Assembly (NCBI GenBank): GCA_028386065.3
Contig: JAKUCV010000199.1
Span: forward strand, 21,010-85,009
Reading direction: 5' to 3'
DNA: 64,000 nt
Origin: Turnera subulata
Taxonomy: Eukaryota > Streptophyta > Magnoliopsida > Malpighiales > Passifloraceae
The translations under genes were made by a program, and so were the position numbers. Every line of letters begins with the position of its first letter. The first letter of the stretch is position 1. Below, one piece after another: positions 54,954-64,000 of this stretch. Under the pieces are notes generated by a model. That model saw only the letters and a program-made list of their open reading frames with translations, searched no databases and was not told the origin of the DNA.

Positions 54954-57070
54954 TTCCCTCCCTCCTCAAAAGGATTCGCCCTCGAATCTAAACCTACAGT
55001 GTCAAAGGGAGAAAGATCAGCAACATTGAAAGTAGCACTCACAGCATACTCACCAGGTAGATCTATCTTATAAGCATTGTCATTGATGCGCTCCAACACT
55101 TGAAAAGGGCCATCCCCTCGCGGATCCAGCTTAGACTTCCTGTGATGAGGAAACCTCTCCTTCCTAAAGTGCACCCAAACCCAATCTCCAGGTTCAAACT
55201 TAACAAGCTTGCGTCCACGATTAGCTCGTTGTGCCACTTTAGTGTTCTTCTCCTCAATGTGCTTTCGAGCCTTCTCATGAATAGTCTTAACCAACTTAGC
55301 TCTTTGTTGCCCATCTATATTAACAATCTCTTTCAAAGGTAAAGGCAACAAATCCAAAGGGGTTAGTGGATTAAAACCATACACAATCTCAAACGGAGAA
55401 TAACCTGTAGAAGAATGAATGCTCCTATTATAAGCAAACTCAATCAATGGCAAACAATCTTCCCAAGTTTTCAAGTTTTTGCCCACGACAGCACGCAATA
55501 AGGATCCTAAAGTCCTATTAACTACTTCGGTTTGACCATCAGTTTGAGGATGACAAGCAGTAGAAAACAACAACTTGGTCCCTAACCTACTCCGTAAAAC
55601 TCGCCAAAAGTAACTCAAGAACTTAGTATCCCTATCAAAAACAATTGTCCTAGGAATGCCATGCAAACGAACTACATCCCTAAAGAACAAGTCAGCAACA
55701 TGTGAAGCATCATCAGTTTTATGACAGGTAATAAAATGAGCCATTTTACTAAACCTATCAACAACAACAAAGATGCTATCACGACCTTTCCTGGTCCTAG
55801 GCAAACCAACCACAAAATCCATAGATAAATCAGTCCAAGGAACATCAAGAACAGGTACAGGAGTGTAAAATCCATGAGGTTGCACCCTAGATTTGGCATG
55901 TTGACATGTGACACGCCCATTACAAACCCGCTCAACATTCTTCTTCATATTAGGCCAATAAAATTGTTCCTGTAGAATGTCAAGGGTTTTAGCTATACCA
56001 ATGTGACCCATCAAGCCACCACCATGAGATTCCCTAACCAAAAGCTCACACATAGAACAAGCAGGAATGCAAAGTTTATTCTCACGAAATAGATACCCAT
56101 TATCTCTATAAAACTTTTGAAAACCAGATTGTTCACATGCATCATACACATTAGCAAAGTCAGGATCATACTTATACAAGTCCTTAATATACTCGAATCC
56201 AATCAACTTAGAACTAAGAGAAGAGATTAGAGCATACCTTCTAGATAACGCATCAGCAACCACGTTATCCTTACCTTGCTTATAGCGCACCACATAAGGG
56301 AATGCATCAATGAATTCCAGCCACTTGGCATGCCTCTTATTCAGCTTACCTTGCCCTTTCAAATACTTCAGGCTTTCATGATCAGTGTGGATCACGAATT
56401 CCTTAGGCCACAGGTAATGCTGCCATGTTTGTAGTGCTCTCACCATTGCATAAAGCTCCTTGTCATAGGTAGAGTAATTGAGTTGAGCTCCCTTCAGCTT
56501 CTCACTAAAGTAAGCAATAGGTTTCTTTTCCTGCAAAAGAACAACACCTATGCCTATACCAGAGGCATCACACTCAATCTCAAAGGTAGAATCAAAGTTA
56601 GGCAATTTAAGAATAGGGGCAGAACATAATTTTTCTTTCAAAGTTGCAAACGCCTGCGCCTGTGCATTACCCCACTTAAATCCAACTTCCTTTTTGACAG
56701 TATCATTCAATGGTCCAGCAATGGTACTAAAATCCTTCACAAACCTTCTATAAAAACTAGCAAGTCCATGAAAAGATCTTACCTCAGAGATAGTAGTAGG
56801 CGTGGGCCACTCCTTAATGGCTTTCACCTTCTCTTGGTCAACTTCTATCCCATTAGCACTAACAATATAACCAAGAAAGAAAATACGATCCATACAGAAT
56901 GTACACTTCTTAAGCTTAGCAAATAACTTTTCAGCCCTAAGTGCATCCAATACTAGCTTAAGATGTTCCATATGCTCATCAACACTCTTGCTATAGATCA
57001 GAATATTATCAAAGTAAACAACAACAAAATTTCCAATGAAATGGCGCAAGACATGATTCATTAAACGCAT
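54728..57070 (-). CDS. CRM-type pol, 3' part: RT palm to integrase, ends inside LTR
   Basis: A 780-codon frame continuing the polyprotein after a frameshift. RT palm: YFDN at residues 19-22, where YxDD is required, so the second catalytic Asp is Asn. RNase [26 protein letters not shown]. Integrase: zinc finger H349/H356 with C389, but the paired Cys is Arg386 (CNGRVTC); core Asp418, Asp479, Glu515; then [11 protein letters not shown] and RGDGPFQVL (GPF module). FEEGGN (701-706) is encoded by the polypurine tract. Residues 707-780 ([23 protein letters not shown]) come from the 3' LTR. The first ATG is incidental, because translation would enter from the upstream frame. Two catalytic-site losses make the enzyme inactive as read. 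Confidence 0.93.
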   Translation of the reverse strand: MRLMNHVLRHFIGNFVVVYFDNILIYSKSVDEHMEHLKLVLDALRAEKLFAKLKKCTFCMDRIFFLGYIVSANGIEVDQEKVKAIKEWPTPTTISEVRSFHGLASFYRRFVKDFSTIAGPLNDTVKKEVGFKWGNAQAQAFATLKEKLCSAPILKLPNFDSTFEIECDASGIGIGVVLLQEKKPIAYFSEKLKGAQLNYSTYDKELYAMVRALQTWQHYLWPKEFVIHTDHESLKYLKGQGKLNKRHAKWLEFIDAFPYVVRYKQGKDNVVADALSRRYALISSLSSKLIGFEYIKDLYKYDPDFANVYDACEQSGFQKFYRDNGYLFRENKLCIPACSMCELLVRESHGGGLMGHIGIAKTLDILQEQFYWPNMKKNVERVCNGRVTCQHAKSRVQPHGFYTPVPVLDVPWTDLSMDFVVGLPRTRKGRDSIFVVVDRFSKMAHFITCHKTDDASHVADLFFRDVVRLHGIPRTIVFDRDTKFLSYFWRVLRSRLGTKLLFSTACHPQTDGQTEVVNRTLGSLLRAVVGKNLKTWEDCLPLIEFAYNRSIHSSTGYSPFEIVYGFNPLTPLDLLPLPLKEIVNIDGQQRAKLVKTIHEKARKHIEEKNTKVAQRANRGRKLVKFEPGDWVWVHFRKERFPHHRKSKLDPRGDGPFQVLERINDNAYKIDLPGEYAVSATFNVADLSPFDTVGLDSRANPFEEGGNDASEQAPSGANDGDCAISLPQGPITRARLKMIKNHMLHFVQALINQELQEDKMIKLGEEYKKKPTCVSVIGEEA
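54954..54972 (-). promoter_or_regulatory. Polypurine tract, also coding
   Basis: In element sense CTTTTGAGGAGGGAGGGAA immediately precedes the 3' LTR (TGATGC). The same bases encode PFEEGGN of the pol frame. Near-identical tracts and peptide occur at 52486-52500 and 63078-63097. Confidence 0.85.
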
Positions 57071-57086
57071 AAAAGTACTAGGTGCA

Positions 57087-59699
57087 TTAGTTAAACCCGA
57101 AAGGCATTACCAACCATTCATACAACCCATACTTAGTTTTAAATGCAGTCTTCCATTCATCTCCAATTTTCATGCGAATTTGATGATATCCACTTATGAG
57201 ATCAATCTTAGTAAATATGCATGCACCATGTAATTCATCAAGCATATCATCTAACCTAGGAATAGGATGGCGATACTTTACCGTTATTTTATTAACGGCG
57301 CGACAATCAACACACATACGCCATGTTCCCTCCTTCTTTGGCACTAGAATCACAGGTACAACACAAGGAGAGAGGCTCTCACGAATCAGCCCCTTAGACA
57401 ACAAGTCCTCGACTTGTGTTTGTATCTCCTTTGTCTCCTCCGGATTGGCCCTATATGCTGGCCGGTTAGGAATTTGAGCTCCGGGAATGAAATCAATTTG
57501 ATGCTCAATGCCCCTTAAAGGCGGCAACTCCCTTGGTAATTCCTCCAGAAAGACATCCACATAATCCTGCAAAAGAGAAACAACACAACTAGGCAATTCG
57601 GGGTTAAGGTCAGCTTGATTAAAATAAGCACCCTTGAATAAGAGTACTAACACTTCCCTCTTTTCTTCACAAGCTACCCTCAACTCTTTCACAGATGCAT
57701 AGAAATTTTGTCTCTTCCTTCCCTCTTTTTTTCTCTCTTTGGTGTCGACAACACCCTCTCCTTTTTCTCTCTCTTTTTCTTTCTTTTCATCTCCTTTTGC
57801 ATGACTCTCAGTCATCCTCTCTTTCTCACCATTGGAAGCCAATTCGGCATCCTTCTTCCTTTGCCATTCCTCCACACTCCTCTTCATATGCATTTGATCA
57901 TGATACACTTCTTGTGGAGTCAATGAAGCAAGTAACACCTTCCTTTCTCCCATGGTGAATGAGTACCTATTTTTGAATCCATCATGCACAACCCTCCTAT
58001 CATATTGCCATGGTCTTCCTAGCAAGATATGACTTGCCTGCATAGGTACAACATCACATAAAATCGAATCAGAATATTTTCCAATAGAGAAGGAAAGAAG
58101 AACCTGCTTGTTCACTTTAACTTCTCCCATGTCATTCAACCATTGTAGCTTGTAAGGTTTTGGATGTTGTTGCCACTGTAACCCCATGCGATCCACCAAC
58201 ATAAAGCTCACTACATTAGTGCAACTTCCTCCATCAATGATCAAGCTACAAACCTTGTCATTAACCAAACACCTAGTATGGAAAATATTCTCTCTTTGCT
58301 CGATCTCATCTTCCTTTGCTTGAGCATTTAAAACCCTCCTCGTGATAAATAGCTCTCTTCCCCGAAAGCTATCTTCGGCCTCCACATTATATTCGGCTTC
58401 TATATCCTCCAATTCGGGCATATCATGTAGGGCAGGGTCATCTTCTTCCTCCGCCTCATCATCAGAAAAGAACTCGCCACCTCGAGCAATTATCACCCTT
58501 TTGTTTGGACATTGAGATGCAATATGTCCAAGCCCTAAACACTTGAAGCACTTGATTTGCCTTGTAGGGGTAGTAGAGTTCGACTTGTAGGATGTAGAGG
58601 AACTCGGCTTAGATGTAGTAGGGGGTGTCTTGAAATCGACAACCCTAGCTTTCTCCTCTCTTGGCTTCTCTTGTTGCCTCCCATCCCTCACATTCCACCT
58701 TGAATTCCAATTGGATGAATAAGAATAAGCACTCTTCGGCACTTTCTCCTTTAATTGCTTCTCTATTTTGATGGCAGTTGACAACATCTCCTCCATGTCT
58801 AAGCAATTTTGCAAGTCAACTTTGTGAGCAACGTCTCTGTTCATCCCAGCAAGGAATTTCGCCATAGTGGTCTCTCTATCCTCATCAATGTTTGCCCGAA
58901 TCATGATCTTCTCCATCTCCTTGTAATATTCTTCAATGCTCCTAGATCTTTGTCGCAATGTTTGGAGTCTTTGATGCAACTCCCTATAGTATGATCGGGG
59001 AACAAACCTCTTCCTTAGGATCCTTTTCAACTCCAACCAACTATCAATAGGATCCTCCCCAAGGCGCAACCTGTCACCTTCAAATCTGTCCCACCAAACC
59101 AAAGCATAATCAGTAAACTCAACCACAGCTAATCGTACCTTCTTTTCTTCGGAATAACTGTGGCAAGCAAAGATTAATTCCACTCTCTTCTCCCATTCGA
59201 GATAGACTTCAGGATCTTCCTTTCCTTGGAAAGAAGGAATTTTAAGCTTAATGCTCCTAAGATCATTATCTCTACGATCTCTTCGGTCATCCCTCTCACG
59301 CCTCCCATGCCTACCATGCTCTCGGTCTTCTTCGTCATCTCCATCATATAATCGACCTCTTATTGGCGGTGGTAGGTGAACTCCTCCTCTCCTAAGCGGT
59401 GGGGGAAACTGGCTCATTCTTGCAGCAGCAGGACGGTTATCGTCCTCAACATCATCAACATCTCGGGGCTCCTCCCTAACTCGTTGATGGCGTGGGGGTT
59501 GGTCAACGGGTGCTTCCTCTCTTGGCGCCACCCTTGCAGTAGAAAGCTCTTGAATGGATTGTGCTTGTTGATCCATTCTAGCGCTCAACTCCTGTTTCAT
59601 CTCAGCAAAACGAGCATCCATTTGCTTAAATAACCTCTCCAACACCTCCATAGATGCGGACGCCTCCTCACCAGTTTTGCTTCCGCCTGATCCAACCAT
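57087..59699 (-). CDS. CRM-type gag-protease-RT 5' part
   Basis: 870 codons from ATG 59699. Gag: coiled-coil-like N-terminus ([18 protein letters not shown]), acidic/basic RDRRDNDLR region, capsid core at about aa 150-300 ([27 protein letters not shown]), zinc knuckle [14 protein letters not shown] (384-397). Protease: IIDGGSCTN (active Asp about 489), in the DGGS form common in this lineage. A Lys/Glu-rich linker (610-670) follows. RT N-terminus: [47 protein letters not shown] (first catalytic Asp), YEWLVMPFG. The frame then shifts by one surplus base in the run at 57093-57098 and hits TAA at 57087. Gag and pol are in one frame otherwise, as in other CRM-type elements. Confidence 0.93.
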   Translation of the reverse strand: MVGSGGSKTGEEASASMEVLERLFKQMDARFAEMKQELSARMDQQAQSIQELSTARVAPREEAPVDQPPRHQRVREEPRDVDDVEDDNRPAAARMSQFPPPLRRGGVHLPPPIRGRLYDGDDEEDREHGRHGRRERDDRRDRRDNDLRSIKLKIPSFQGKEDPEVYLEWEKRVELIFACHSYSEEKKVRLAVVEFTDYALVWWDRFEGDRLRLGEDPIDSWLELKRILRKRFVPRSYYRELHQRLQTLRQRSRSIEEYYKEMEKIMIRANIDEDRETTMAKFLAGMNRDVAHKVDLQNCLDMEEMLSTAIKIEKQLKEKVPKSAYSYSSNWNSRWNVRDGRQQEKPREEKARVVDFKTPPTTSKPSSSTSYKSNSTTPTRQIKCFKCLGLGHIASQCPNKRVIIARGGEFFSDDEAEEEDDPALHDMPELEDIEAEYNVEAEDSFRGRELFITRRVLNAQAKEDEIEQRENIFHTRCLVNDKVCSLIIDGGSCTNVVSFMLVDRMGLQWQQHPKPYKLQWLNDMGEVKVNKQVLLSFSIGKYSDSILCDVVPMQASHILLGRPWQYDRRVVHDGFKNRYSFTMGERKVLLASLTPQEVYHDQMHMKRSVEEWQRKKDAELASNGEKERMTESHAKGDEKKEKEREKGEGVVDTKERKKEGRKRQNFYASVKELRVACEEKREVLVLLFKGAYFNQADLNPELPSCVVSLLQDYVDVFLEELPRELPPLRGIEHQIDFIPGAQIPNRPAYRANPEETKEIQTQVEDLLSKGLIRESLSPCVVPVILVPKKEGTWRMCVDCRAVNKITVKYRHPIPRLDDMLDELHGACIFTKIDLISGYHQIRMKIGDEWKTAFKTKYGLYEWLVMPFGFN

Positions 59700-60481
59700 G
59701 GTATAGTACCTACAAGAAACTTGTTAGTAATAAAAGATCCTCACGTGTACCTCTCGTGTCTGTCTCTCGTGGCAATTCGATGAAACACTCGCCTTTTACC
59801 TCTCTTGAAATCTCACTTTGTTTATTCTTTGGGATCAGTAAATCTTATCAAATAATAAACAAACCTGCAACACTTCAAGAAAGAGTCAAATATTTCCTAT
59901 CAAGAAAATAGACAATTCGAATTCTAGAGGCAAAATTTAACTCCGGAAAGAAAAGATAGTCACACACAAAGAACAAGAAAATTGTATGTGAGGATTCTTA
60001 TAGTAATTAAACAATAAGATACAAAGATTGCACAATTAGAAAGGCTGAAATAAAGAACACAATCAAATAAGCAGAATCAAAAAAAATTACCCAACTAAAT
60101 ACCCTAACAACCCGCGGAAAGTATCCCAATCAAGCAAATTCCTGCAATTCAAATCAATACTTGCCGAAATCCTTCAATCTCCAAGTCGATTTCACCTTTT
60201 TTTTTTTAACTACTTGCTGCCACCAAATCGATTTCAACAATCAACCAAGAAATTCAACTTCTCCACCAAATCGACTTCACAACAGAAATCGCAGCAACTC
60301 CTTTTTCTTTTTTTATATTATGGTAATTAAAATCGACTAGAACAGTAATAAAAGAAAACAAATCGAAAAATCTTTTTTTTTTAAATTTTGGCAACAGAAA
60401 AGAACTGAAGAACAATTAACTAAATTGCAGAAAATAAAGGGAAACGTAGTTGAAATTGTTACCTAGTCTCCGCTACCAAGA
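59700..60481 (-). other. CRM-type leader and PBS
   Basis: No gene. In element sense the LTR end GTATCA is followed by TCTTGGTAGCGGAGACTAGG (PBS-like). An AT-rich leader with poly-A/T tracts follows, up to the gag ATG at 59699. Confidence 0.7.
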
Positions 60482-61347
60482 TGATACGGCAACACTACCA
60501 GAACAAAGCTAGATAGCACCTCCAAATCAATCGAAGTCTCCAAGATCAGCAACCAATTCAACCAAATTAGGGTTTCAGCCAATACCTCTATCACCTCAAA
60601 ACACAACAAAGGCGTTAAGCAACAATGGAGTAATAAAAGCTAGGAATCTTGAATACGCCACAAGCAAATCAATCACTTGATAAGTAAACACAATTCCTCA
60701 AATAAACAAGAAGAAATCAATTCTACTTGCAAATAACCAAGGTAATGAAAACCTCAAACTTTATTATCAAATAGCAAGAATAATGTGTGTTATAAAAAGA
60801 ACCCTAAAGACCCTATATATAGGCACCCAAGTCGGCCACAAAAGCTTCCCTTGCTGACTTGGAGTTTGTCTCCTAACTCCTTGACCAAGTCGGCCACACA
60901 CCTCCTAGTTGGACTAGGTTTTGACTTTTATTCCAACAACATATTGGACTAATTAAACCCAACAAAAATAACCCATAATTGTTTATGACCCAAATAACAA
61001 AATAACCCAATGAAATAAAAAGACCCATGCCGAAATTATTTATTGTTTTTATATATAATAAAATCGGCAACTTAACTATAAAATAAAATAGACATGTCGA
61101 CATGGGGCCCACATGCTCCAGTCGACTAGGCTTCTTCTCCATTGACAGAGAGACATGTTGGTTTCTTCTTGTACTCTTCTCCAAGCATGATCATCTTTTC
61201 TTCTTGCAATTCTTGATTTATCAAAGCTTGAACAAAGTGCTGCATGTGGTTCTTGATCATCTTCAATCGAGCCCGTGTGATTGGTCCTTGAGGCAAGCTA
61301 ATGGCACAATCTCCATCATTAGCTCCACTTGGTGCTTGCTTGCTTGC
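60482..61347 (-). repeat. CRM-type element 5' LTR
   Basis: 866 bp, same ends as the 3' LTR, with few substitutions and one length difference of about 40 bp, implying a moderately recent insertion. Confidence 0.92.
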
Positions 61348-61668
61348 ATCAGTGTAGACATTTGGTCAATCGAGCAATATGAAACAATATCACCCAATGC
61401 AAGAAATCGGCTATCAGCACAACAAACTGAAATATGAACTTAAGATTCAATTTGGGTAGGATCTTTCACCCTAACTCCTGCAAAACAATTGGTCATCAAT
61501 AAATCAATCGATTTTTTCTTTTTTTTTTATATATTTGCTGCCGATGAATAGTAACGATGAACAATAATCGACACTTTTTTTTTTAAAATTCGGCTGAAAT
61601 AAAACAAATAACACAAAAAATTAAAGGATAGTTGATTGATTTATTAACCTGAGCTCCGCTACCAAAAT

Positions 61669-62546
61669 TGATACGACAACACACCTAGCCGGCCCTAGAA
61701 GCACCTTCGTATCTAAGATTGTCCCGATCTCAAATCACCACCAATCGTGCACACTTTATGCACCGTTGTTCTTCACCTCCTAACAATTTGTGCTAGGCAA
61801 CAGATGGACGCGATAGCCCCTCCACCTCCTAATCTCTCGGTGCTAGACAACAAAGAAACAAAGCACAAAGGAATATGAATCACAATGGCAAATATCACTA
61901 CCTGCAATTGTTAGCAAATCCCTAAAATAAAAAACAAGCAAAGAGACTCCTCTCTTGTTGTGAGAATATTCAAGCTTTACTGAACTTTTTATTTCTCAAA
62001 TATTCTGAATAACAATGAACCCCAAGGGTTCTATTTATAGGAGAACACACCTCCTCAAAGTCGGTGAACAGTAAAGTTGGTGAATAGTAACATCGGTAAA
62101 CAGTAACGTCGGCTCCTCCTTGAACTCCAAGTCTTGGTGCCTCCTCTCCTATTACTAGATGGACTAGGATTTAATTGAGCCCACATAACTTGGACACTAA
62201 TTAAATCCTTACAATAACAAAAATAAAATAAAACTAGTCTATAATTAATAAAAATATAATGGATATGTCGACACCTTCCTGAAGGTGGATTGATCTCTAC
62301 TGGGCCCAATGTGCTCTTGAATCAATTACTCCTTAATTAACAGCAAATTGATGGGCTTCAGTTTCAGCTCCTCTCCAATCTTGATTTTCCATCTCTTCTT
62401 GAACTTCTTGTGAGTACGAATCTTGGATATGATTTGGAAAGTGAGCTTGTTGGAATACATCCAAGCTCCATGTTTGTCGCCATTGTTTCCTTCATGGTTT
62501 CCTTGGTGTGCATCATTCCTCCTCTAAGCCTGCCTCGTTTGCATCA
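61669..62546 (-). repeat. Family B 5' LTR
   Basis: 878 bp, uninterrupted, TGATACGACAACACACC to CGTTTGCATCA. Followed in element sense (61668 downward) by the PBS-like TTTTGGTAGCGGAGCTCAGG. Confidence 0.88.
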
Positions 62547-63097
62547 AAGAACTATTGAGAAGTGAGGAAGAGAGAGAGGCTGAGAGCCTTACTAAAGAAA
62601 AGCTAGAGAGGAAGTCTGAGAGCCTTGCAAAAGGAGAGGAGAACTCAAAAGAAAATAAGAGTGAAAAGAAGGAAGAGGAAGTCGAATTTGAGGAGAAAGA
62701 AATGAAAGAGGTAGTTGAGAGTGAGAGAAGAAACGAGATGGTTATTGCCTCAAAAGAAATTGTGTTAAAAGAATAAAAAAAGAGAGATCAGAGGGTTGAT
62801 TATGCGAAAAAGAAAAGTTTGTTTGTACTTTTGTAAAAGGGAGCTTGGTTTAAATCTAACCTTCACCTATTGTTTTCTAGATGTGATGTATTTTTTTTGC
62901 AGGTTTCTAGGGATGTTTTCCCTAAAAGATTGTTGCCCTTAGGAGAAGCTACGAGGGAGAAGTTTGATCCTCCATGCATAAAGCCTGGTTCGCAAGGTGA
63001 GTATGATGATCATATTACTTTTCGATATTGTTGAATTTCCTCCTATTGATTTTGTAGGTATGGATTCAAGGACGAATCACTTTGAGGAGGGAGGGAA
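62547..63097 (+). pseudogene. Family C internal remnant: charged ORF and polypurine peptide
   Basis: 62555-62776 is open and almost entirely Lys/Glu/Ser (for example KSESLAKGEENSKENK), matching the charged linker of the other families. The frame then decays. At 63040-63097 the coding sense returns as VGMDSRTNHFEEGGND over the tract GAGGAGGGAGGGAA. All enzymatic pol domains are missing between these two points. Confidence 0.6.
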
Positions 63098-63627
63098 TGA
63101 TGCAAATCACCAAGGCAAGCTTGGAGACTCCGAGAATGGTGCTTGCAAAGGTTAGATTGGAAGAATCAAAGAGGAGCATGATGACAAAGACACACTTGGA
63201 CATGGCGAGCTTACTTTCAGAATCAACTCCGAGATTTGATCTCACAAGAAATTCAAGAAATGGAGATCAAAACCAAGGACGCAAAGAATACATGCAGAAA
63301 TTCCTGAAGCGCGTAGTCTCGGAAATAAATTCATATCTCTAGTTCTACTAGTCGGATTGCTGTGATCTTAGACTCTCTAGAAAGCTAAGAGGAAGATCTA
63401 CAACTTTGATGTTGAGATCAAAAGCTGAATCTGCCGCCTTTTGTATTTAAAATTCACTTGAACTCGACAGATAGATTCTTTCTGAAAAATCAGTTTGGAT
63501 TTATTATTATTTGGGCTTAAGTACTTTTAATTGGTTTATTATTGTTATTTGGTTATTATTTGTTGGGCTTAGTTAATTTGTTGGGTTTAAATTAGTCCAA
63601 TGAGTTGTTGGATTAAATTAAAAACTA
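63098..63627 (+). repeat. Family C 3' LTR (truncated)
   Basis: Matches the first ~510 bp of 48692-49694 (shared GGCAAGCTT, GGAAGATCTACAACTTTGATG, TTATTATTATTTGGGCTTAAG). It diverges after TTGGATTAAATTAAAAAC. Some 60 bp of unassigned sequence follow. Confidence 0.8.
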
Positions 63628-63686
63628 TGATACCCCAGGTTCACCCTGGAGCTTAGTGGGATTTTTACATGATAAGAATCGGTTGT

Positions 63687-64000
63687 TGATACGGCAACAC
63701 ACCTAGCCGGTCCTAGAAGCACCTCCGTATCTATGATTGTCCCGACCTCAAATCTCAACCAATCGTGCACTCTTTATGCACTGTCGATCTTCACCTTCCT
63801 TCAATTCGTGCTAGGCAACAGATGGACGCAGAAGCCCCTCCACCTCCTAATCTCTCGATGCTAGACAACAAAGAACTAAGCACAAAGGAATATGAACACA
63901 ATAGCAAATATTATTACCTGCAATTGTTAGCAAATCCCTAAAATAAAACAAGCAAGAGAATCCACTCTTGTAGTGAGAATATCAAAGTTTCTGAACTTTT
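63687..64000 (-). mobile_element. Family B-type LTR, runs off the window
   Basis: TGATACGGCAACACACCTAGCC at 63687 begins an LTR closely related to 61669-62546 (shared CCTCCACCTCCTAATCTCTCG, ACCTGCAATTGTTAGCAAATCC). The far end is outside the window. Confidence 0.8.

Larger units (their letters stand above)
54125..61352 (-). mobile_element. Full-length CRM-type Ty3/gypsy retrotransposon
   Basis: Spans 54130-61347 (7218 bp) with TSD GTGTA (54125-54129, 61348-61352), nested in the family B element. LTRs are 54130-54953 (824 bp) and 60482-61347 (866 bp). In element sense: 5' LTR, PBS-like TTGGTAGCGGAGAC, leader, one gag-protease-RT-RNase H-integrase frame broken once, coding polypurine tract, 3' LTR encoding the last 74 residues. 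RT sequence style ([12 protein letters not shown]) and extension of the frame into the 3' LTR point to the CRM lineage of chromoviruses. RT and integrase carry damaging changes, so this copy is unlikely to be autonomous. Confidence 0.93.
51184..62546 (-). mobile_element. Family B CRM-related element, host of nested insertions
   Basis: LTRs at 51184-52485 (about 904 bp without the inserted solo LTR) and 61669-62546 (878 bp) share TGATACGACAACACACCTAGC and GTTTGCATCA ends. Flanks AAGAT (51179-51183) and AAGAA (62547-62551) are a near-match TSD. The interior (52486-54129 and 61353-61668) is interrupted by a full CRM-type element with TSD GTGTA. The remaining interior encodes a short gag-like start, a protease-like segment, charged sequence and the polypurine-tract peptide, but no RT or integrase. 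Confidence 0.82.
48692..63627 (+). mobile_element. Family C CRM-related element, split by nested insertions
   Basis: The 5' LTR is 48692-49694 (TGATGCAAATCACCTGG...GCTGTATCA, 1003 bp). PBS-like TTTTGGTAGCAGAGC and the leader run to about 50625, then unrecognised sequence to 51183. After the family B element (51184-62546) the interior resumes at 62547 with a Lys/Glu-rich ORF. It then gives DFVGMDSRTNHFEEGGND-type coding over the polypurine tract and a 3' LTR starting TGATGCAAATCACCAAGG at 63098. That LTR is recognisable to about 63627 and then lost. No RT or integrase is seen. Orientation is plus. Confidence 0.75.

Noticed and set aside
55100..59911. Numerous plus-strand ORFs of 60-95 codons opposite the CRM-type gag-pol
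   Set aside because: All lie antisense to the open polyprotein frames and have no domains.

Overview
The window is nuclear DNA of a flowering plant, probably a eudicot. The evidence is AT-rich DNA, two intron-rich plant housekeeping genes, and dense nested LTR retrotransposons (copia, SIRE-like copia, Cassandra, and CRM-related Ty3/gypsy). The sequence does not fix the species. Only two host genes are well supported. One is a class IV poly(A)-binding protein (PAB7 type, minus strand, ten coding exons, 4493-9938). The other is a MORN-repeat phosphatidylinositol-4-phosphate 5-kinase, orthologous to PIP5K9 (plus strand, eight coding exons, 34511-40201). Both reconstruct to full-length open proteins (637 and 827 aa) with consistent splice phases.

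Layout. 1-4430 is an intergenic TE graveyard: a tandem duplication, a hAT-like terminus, a truncated CRM-type LTR, a copia LTR and leader fragment, and a MITE. 4493-10400 is PAB7 with its pyrimidine-rich leader. 12012-18425 is a complete, young, non-autonomous copia element (minus orientation, LTRs identical by eye, 5-bp TSD). 19039-22085 is the 3' end of a SIRE-like copia, with a Cassandra TRIM (5S rRNA-like domain) inserted in its LTR. 22086-32850 is an older relative of the first copia element. It is broken by a CRM-family element (22311-26261, containing an 843-base assembly gap) and by a 2.3-kb unknown insert that carries a chloroplast psbH copy. 33440-40201 is PIP5K9 with promoter, leader intron and upstream ORFs. 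41331-46674 is a second non-autonomous CRM-family element. 48692 to the window end is a nest: a family C element is split by a family B element, which is itself split by a full-length CRM-type element (54130-61347) and by a solo LTR.

Most interesting material. The copia family at 12012-18425 and 22086-32850 has three linked oddities. (1) It carries at least 24 short palindromes with different stems around a shared CTTCNNG core. (2) Its primer-binding site is complementary to the anticodon arm of tRNA-Ile, with C opposite the wobble position that is inosine in the mature tRNA; this suggests a half-tRNA primer. (3) It carries an antisense transcription-unit-like segment (conserved TATA motif plus a 200-codon ORF with an LINE-like endonuclease N-terminus) whose two copies differ mainly at synonymous positions. 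Separately, the CRM-related families read their pol frame, or just its tail, through the polypurine tract into the LTR. Three families (A, B, C) appear to be pol-deleted derivatives sharing the termini of the one long element.

All coordinates and splice sites were read by eye. No database or alignment was run.
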